7,614 nucleotides of DNA from Oscillospiraceae bacterium. Lineage in GTDB: Bacteria; Bacillota; Clostridia; Oscillospirales; Ruminococcaceae. The notes beneath the pieces were generated by a model. It was not told the origin of the DNA. It saw only the letters and a list, made by a program, of their open reading frames with translations, and ran no database searches. Within the stretch, counting starts at the first letter, position 1; the number at the start of each line of letters is the position of its first letter. The stretch lies in assembly GCA_900768735.1 (NCBI GenBank), contig CAAGDZ010000272.1, positions 1-7,614 of the forward strand, written 5' to 3'. Of the stretch, positions 4,453 to 7,614 are shown one piece after another. The position numbers were made by a program, and so were the translations under genes.

Positions 4453-5898
4453 ATGAAGTTGAAAAAGACTTTAGCAGGTGTTGCTGCAGCTGCTGTTGCT
4501 GCAAGCTCACTTTCTGTCATCACTTTTGCTGATGACGCTGCTACCGTAAGCGGCGAAGACTACTTAGCTTTCCTTGAGAGCATTAAGTCAATGTCCGCTA
4601 CTCTTGAAGTAAGAGAAATCGCTCCTGAGGCTACAGGCGAGGACGCACTCGGTTTTGCCGGCTTCTATATCCAGAACAAGGGCGGTAGCTGGGATTGGTT
4701 CGCTTGTGATGATGAAACAACCGATATTACAGCCCCCGGTACTTATGAAGTAGCATGGACAGATGTACAGAGCATTATCGGCGAGACAAGAGGCGATAAG
4801 ACCAAGTACAAACTGTACACCCCTGTAGAAGAATGGGAAGATTATCCTACTCTCGGCATCCAGATTGGTTCAAGCTACATCAAAGAAGCAGACGTTGAGG
4901 GTAAGGTTGACGCTTCTATCAAGGGCGTTACACTCGAGCTTCTTGACGGTACAATCGTTGAGCTCGGCGACTACGAAGCAGTAGCTGACCTCAAGGGCAA
5001 GCAGGAAGATTGGGGCATTTCCGGCAACAATGTTCCAATTGCTTTCGACAACGATGTAAAGGCATATATTGCTGAAAACAGCAAAGTTGACGATCCTACA
5101 ACAGACGATCCTACAACAGACGACGAGCCCAAGCTCCCCACCACTTACACAGCTACTCTCGGATTTGCCAGCGGTGACTGGACTGCTAGTGACTGGTCTT
5201 CTACAGTATCCATTGACAAGGATGGCACATTCACAATCACAGCTAACATCGCTCCCGGCGAAGACGGAACAGTTCCTCCCATTGTAGGCGCTACAGTATT
5301 CGTAATCGACATTGCTGACCTCGGCGCTGACCTTGGTATCGATCCCGATGGCGATGATTACGACATGACAAAGTGCACCGTTTCTGATGTTAAGGTAATG
5401 TGCGGTGATAGAGAAGTTGCTGTTGACCAGAGCAAGATCCTCTGGGGCGACCCTGAAGATAAGGGCAACCTCCGCATTGAGATTTTCAATGCTTACGGTT
5501 CTACAGCTGTAGCTGAGAAGTATGATGCATCTGTTTCTCCTCTGAACCCTGATGATATTGCATGCAGCAGCGGCGAGGCATTAGTTGTATCTTTCACAAT
5601 CACCGGTCTTGAAGAAGCTCTCAACAACACAACAGATGATCCTACACCCGGTGATTCCCCTGCAATAGATGATCCTACAACTGACGATCCCACAACAGAT
5701 GATCCTACAACAGACGATCCTACAACAGACGATCCCACAACAGATGATCCTACAACAGATGTTCCTACAGATGTTGATCCCGGCACATCATCAGGCGGCA
5801 ACCTTCCTACAGGTGGCGCTCTTGCAGTAGTTCCTGTTGCTCTCGCAGCAGCAGCTCTTGCTACAGCTGGTATCGTTCTTAAGAAGAGAAGCAAGTAA
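4453..5898 (+). CDS. Secreted acidic surface protein with duplicated module and C-terminal NLPTG-membrane anchor (protein A)
   Basis: Cell-envelope protein of unknown function, 481 residues. The signal peptide is MKLKKTLAG to ITFA (1-26). Two extracellular modules follow, about 33-210 and 231-390. They look related: GTYEVAW (96-102) parallels GTFTITA (258-264), SIKGVTLELLDGTIVEL (155-171) parallels TVSDVKVMCGDREVAVD (309-325), and an 'EDxGxxxxxIxxFN/D' segment occurs in both. A DDPTT linker (213-222) separates them. A second linker of six DDPTT units (406-435) leads to NLPTG (450-454), a membrane helix (about 455-476) and the KKRSK tail. That end resembles a sortase signal but lacks the residue between P and T of LPxTG, so covalent anchoring is uncertain. 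No enzyme motifs or dockerin loops were seen. The modules resemble ligand- or carbohydrate-binding beta-sandwiches found in Ruminococcus surface proteins, from impression only. Confidence 0.85.
   Translation: MKLKKTLAGVAAAAVAASSLSVITFADDAATVSGEDYLAFLESIKSMSATLEVREIAPEATGEDALGFAGFYIQNKGGSWDWFACDDETTDITAPGTYEVAWTDVQSIIGETRGDKTKYKLYTPVEEWEDYPTLGIQIGSSYIKEADVEGKVDASIKGVTLELLDGTIVELGDYEAVADLKGKQEDWGISGNNVPIAFDNDVKAYIAENSKVDDPTTDDPTTDDEPKLPTTYTATLGFASGDWTASDWSSTVSIDKDGTFTITANIAPGEDGTVPPIVGATVFVIDIADLGADLGIDPDGDDYDMTKCTVSDVKVMCGDREVAVDQSKILWGDPEDKGNLRIEIFNAYGSTAVAEKYDASVSPLNPDDIACSSGEALVVSFTITGLEEALNNTTDDPTPGDSPAIDDPTTDDPTTDDPTTDDPTTDDPTTDDPTTDVPTDVDPGTSSGGNLPTGGALAVVPVALAAAALATAGIVLKKRSK
5089..5118 (+). 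repeat. Two 15-nt repeats encoding the DDPTT linker between modules
   Basis: GACGATCCTACAACA occurs twice in tandem, followed by a partial third unit GACGAC. It encodes the interdomain linker of protein A and is the same unit as in the larger array at 5668-5757. Confidence 0.85.
5668..5757 (+). repeat. Tandem array of six 15-nt repeats encoding DDPTT
   Basis: Six in-frame copies of GAYGATCCYACAACW encode six DDPTT units, then a degenerate DVPTD. Copies differ only at synonymous third positions (GAT/GAC, CCT/CCC, ACA/ACT), so the peptide is held constant. The array is a spacer carrying protein A's modules away from the membrane or wall, and its copy number is likely to vary between strains. 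Confidence 0.93.
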
Positions 5899-5937
5899 TT
5901 AAAGTTACTTATTTCTGAATTTAAATAACAGCACATT

Positions 5938-5970
5938 CGGCAGTACCGTTTTTCGGTACTGCCGTTTTGT
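5938..5970 (+). terminator. Intrinsic terminator of surface protein A
   Basis: Perfect 11-bp stem CGGCAGTACCG (5938-5948) with CGGTACTGCCG (5954-5964), loop TTTTT, then TTTTGT. It lies 39 nt after the stop codon and separates the two surface-protein units. Confidence 0.93.
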
Positions 5971-6054
5971 ATCTGAGGAAGATGCCGGCTCTATATATAA
6001 GACCGCTGATTTTTGCAGAAATTATACGGATTTGACTTTTTCAGGTAAAATATG

Positions 6055-6108
6055 AATTGTAATTTGTACAAATTAACAATTGAAAAAAGCGGCGGAATAA
6101 AGTATAAT
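6055..6108 (+). promoter_or_regulatory. Promoter/operator of surface protein B
   Basis: TTGAAA (6080-6085), 17 nt, TATAAT (6103-6108); expected start near 6115. Directly upstream lies the perfect palindrome AATTTGTACAAATT (6061-6074), flanked by AATTGT (6055-6060) and ACAATT (6076-6081), so a 27-nt near-palindrome touches the -35 box. Block 6063-6086 matches 4357-4380 at 21 of 24 positions, with the same distance to the -10. This is the expected position and form for a dimeric regulator's operator. Confidence 0.75.
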
Positions 6109-6150
6109 TATAGCTACAGAAATATAACTTGCATCCTTGGAGGACAAAAA

Positions 6151-7134
6151 ATGAGACTGAAAAAAACTGCGGCAGGCATTCTTGCTGCTGCCGTTACCAT
6201 AGCTTCGCTTTCAGCACTGCCGTCGGCAGGCGCGGAAAGCAGCGTTATGAGCGAAATATCAGGCACTGCTGTTTTTGCAGCCGACCCTGACGGATATGTA
6301 GACGGCACGGTGTATACATTCAGTACCGACGAGTACGAGTTTGACAAAAATACCGTAGTGACTGCCACGGTAAATGCAGCTGACGGCGACGAGCCTGAAT
6401 ATACCGTTACAATCGTTCCGGACGGCGAGGTAATAGGTGATTCGGATACTCCCGAAGACCCATACGAGACCGAAGATGAACCAGGACCAGAGGATAGCTT
6501 TGAGTCTGTAGCAATTGCCGTTGCCGGTACAGGCACAACTAAAGTTGACCCTGACGGCTTTGTCCGCACAACTATCATAAACACCTTTGACAGCAACCCT
6601 GCTGACACAATCGCTGACGGTTCGCATTTTAAGGGCGCAGAGCTTATATCCGTTAGGTTTACCGTCACAGACTTCACACAGCCCTTCAAAGCCTGGCTCA
6701 TGCTTGCCGACACCGAGGCGGAAATTTTCTTCTCCTACCTTGACGACAGCGGAAATGCCGAAGCAGACTCGATACCCGTAGAAGTTACTGACAACGGCAC
6801 TTATGTCGTATACATCATGCTTGACAAGCCTGTCGAGGAGTTGAACTACCTCGCTGTAGCTACCGACATCAAGCCTGATGAGGGCGACGCTTTCCCTACT
6901 ATCGCTATTGACAGTATACTAATCAACGATATATTCACGATAGACCTTGGCGAATCGAATATTTACGAGGAGATAATCATTGACGAGCCGCCCGTAAGAC
7001 CCGAGGATAAAAATCCCGATGAAGATCCCGGTACTAATCCCCCTACGGGTATTGCTCTCACAATAATTCCTGCGGCTCTTGCAGCGTGCGCTCTTGCAGT
7101 AACCTGCGTGACGCTTAAAAAGCGTAGCAGATAA
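6151..7134 (+). CDS. Secreted acidic surface protein with C-terminal NPPTG-membrane anchor (protein B)
   Basis: Envelope protein of unknown function, 327 residues, apparently a smaller relative of protein A. The start is ATG 6151: GGAGGA (6139-6144) lies 6 nt upstream, and the residues from here form a signal peptide (MRLKKTAAG to SAGA, 1-28). The same frame is open upstream, but that part contains the promoter. The mature part has two DPDG[YF]V segments (45-50 and 133-138), an acidic linker rich in Asp, Glu and Pro (about 99-117), and a module (about 118-265) with NGTYVVYIMLDKP and IAIDSILIND, like the modules of protein A. A Pro/Asp-rich stretch leads to NPPTG (296-300), a membrane helix (about 301-322) and KKRSR. 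The tail pattern x-P-T-G-x-A-L...P-x-A-L-A-A is shared with protein A. No catalytic motif is visible. Sortase anchoring is possible, not shown. Confidence 0.84.
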   Translation: MRLKKTAAGILAAAVTIASLSALPSAGAESSVMSEISGTAVFAADPDGYVDGTVYTFSTDEYEFDKNTVVTATVNAADGDEPEYTVTIVPDGEVIGDSDTPEDPYETEDEPGPEDSFESVAIAVAGTGTTKVDPDGFVRTTIINTFDSNPADTIADGSHFKGAELISVRFTVTDFTQPFKAWLMLADTEAEIFFSYLDDSGNAEADSIPVEVTDNGTYVVYIMLDKPVEELNYLAVATDIKPDEGDAFPTIAIDSILINDIFTIDLGESNIYEEIIIDEPPVRPEDKNPDEDPGTNPPTGIALTIIPAALAACALAVTCVTLKKRSR

Positions 7135-7172
7135 TAAATTCAGCTTACGTCATATATTATATAACTCAGCAT

Positions 7173-7208
7173 GACGACAGCACCGCATTGCGTGCTGTCG
7201 TCGTTTTT
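7173..7208 (+). terminator. Intrinsic terminator of surface protein B
   Basis: Perfect 11-bp stem GACGACAGCAC (7173-7183) with GTGCTGTCGTC (7192-7202), an 8-nt loop, then GTTTTT. It lies 38 nt after the stop codon. Confidence 0.9.
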
Positions 7209-7213
7209 GGTCA

Positions 7214-7248
7214 TAAAAACACCCTGCAAACATAAATCCGCAGGGTGT
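7214..7248 (-). terminator. Intrinsic terminator of the DUF1273-like gene
   Basis: On the minus strand ACACCCTGC (7248-7240) pairs with GCAGGGTGT (7227-7219), 9 bp around a 12-nt loop, and runs into TTTTTATG. It lies 47 nt after the stop of the minus-strand gene, back to back with the protein B terminator, so the two convergent units are insulated. Confidence 0.85.
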
Positions 7249-7295
7249 ATCTCTGTATTAGAAGTTTAGTCCTTGTAAAATAATCTGCCGCTGCG

Positions 7296-7614
7296 TCACT
7301 GCGCAAGCTCATAAACATTTATTGTTTCTATTCCCTTTTCCTTTGCCATGCGTACAGTCTGTGCAGTGCCGCTTCGCCTTGTAGTGCCGTCATAGTAGCA
7401 CACACAGCAGTCGGCGTGCTCTACAAGCCGTGCATTGCGTTTTCTCATGCAGTCAGGAGTATAGTCGCTGCCGATGTATTCGACCTCGTCAGCGTGCTCC
7501 AGTATGCTGTAAAACACCTGTCTGTCGCTGTCGCTCCACAGCTTTGTCTGCTCCTCGTTTGAGCATGGCAGCACAAGATGAAGTCGTATATCAAGCGCCT
7601 TGCGCTTTTTAAGA
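7296..7614 (-). CDS. DUF1273/YpsA-like SLOG-fold protein, C-terminal part (5' end outside window)
   Basis: Member of the SLOG (Smf/LOG-like Rossmann) superfamily, close in pattern to DUF1273 proteins such as YpsA. These are thought to bind a nucleotide or nucleotide-derived ligand, but the molecular role is not settled. About 105 residues are visible. An Ile/Leu strand ending in LHLVLPCSNEEQ is followed by a Trp-Ser-Asp-x-Asp segment (LWSDSDRQVFY), a Tyr-rich loop (GSDYTPDCMRKRN), and HADCCVCYYDGTTRRSGTAQT, the usual 'SDxLxAxYxGxxxGGT..T' region with one Gly replaced by Ser. The end is KEKGIETINVYELAQ. The GTG at 7574 is not the start: the frame stays open upstream to the window edge (LKKRKALDIRLH), so the N-terminal half, including the usual glycine-rich ligand loop, is outside. 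The gene converges on surface protein B. The operon context lies beyond the right edge. Confidence 0.8.
   Translation of the reverse strand, partial: LKKRKALDIRLHLVLPCSNEEQTKLWSDSDRQVFYSILEHADEVEYIGSDYTPDCMRKRNARLVEHADCCVCYYDGTTRRSGTAQTVRMAKEKGIETINVYELAQ

Noticed and set aside
5668..5757. CRISPR-like repeat array
   Set aside because: Units are 15 nt, directly abutting without spacers, in frame within a coding sequence.
5493..5936. Minus-strand 147-codon frame opposite the DDPTT array
   Set aside because: Its VGSSVV repeats are the mirror of the coding repeat on the plus strand, and it includes the terminator; a shadow frame.
6052..6150. N-terminal extension of surface protein B from an ATG at 6052
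   Set aside because: It would place the -35/-10 boxes and a strong ribosome site inside the coding sequence; ATG 6151 has GGAGGA at good spacing and begins a proper signal peptide.
6114..6713. Minus-strand 199-codon frame opposite surface protein B
   Set aside because: Low-complexity Ser/Val/Thr composition, no ribosome site, entirely opposite a well-supported gene.
7574..7574. GTG start for the minus-strand DUF1273-like gene
   Set aside because: The frame stays open and family-like upstream (KALDIRLHLVLPC) to the window edge, so the gene is simply truncated.

Overview
The window reads as a chromosomal segment of a gut-type low-to-mid GC Firmicute, most likely a Ruminococcus or close Oscillospiraceae/Ruminococcaceae relative. 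This rests on protein style and not on a database search. The signs are an iron alcohol dehydrogenase ending in TEVDF, an S11 carboxypeptidase followed by rlmH, acidic surface proteins with DDPTT linkers and a C-terminal xPTG-membrane-KKRS tail, canonical TTGACA/TATAAT-like promoters and strong intrinsic terminators.

Layout: (1) 2-985, the C-terminal part of an iron-dependent alcohol dehydrogenase cut by the left edge, closed by a 14-bp terminator. (2) 1080-1560, a gene-poor stretch that holds an Fst/TxpA-like type I toxin-antitoxin locus. A minus-strand toxin gene (1335 to 1229) has its own consensus promoter and a hairpin over its Shine-Dalgarno, and its reading frame is broken by one missing base. 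A plus-strand promoter drives a convergent ~85-nt antisense RNA, and the two transcripts overlap at a shared terminator. Next to it, divergently from the toxin promoter, a third consensus promoter makes a probable ~70-nt structured RNA that ends at a 13-bp hairpin. (3) 1747-4084, a D-Ala-D-Ala carboxypeptidase (SxN motif changed to SAC) whose stop codon overlaps the start of rlmH, then a TTG-started four-helix membrane protein (DUF3792/TIGR04086-like). (4) 4357-7134, two secreted, membrane- or wall-anchored acidic proteins, each a separate transcription unit with its own terminator. Their promoters share a 24-bp block (21 of 24 identical) at the same distance from the -10, so they are probably co-regulated paralogues. 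(5) 7296-7614 on the minus strand, the C-terminal half of a DUF1273/YpsA-like SLOG protein that runs off the right edge, with its own terminator.

The genes do not form one pathway: a fermentation enzyme, cell-wall and ribosome maintenance, and a surface-protein pair lie side by side. The most unusual content is the degenerate type I toxin-antitoxin locus, which gene callers miss because the toxin is only 35 codons and frameshifted, and the shared promoter/operator block of the two surface proteins.
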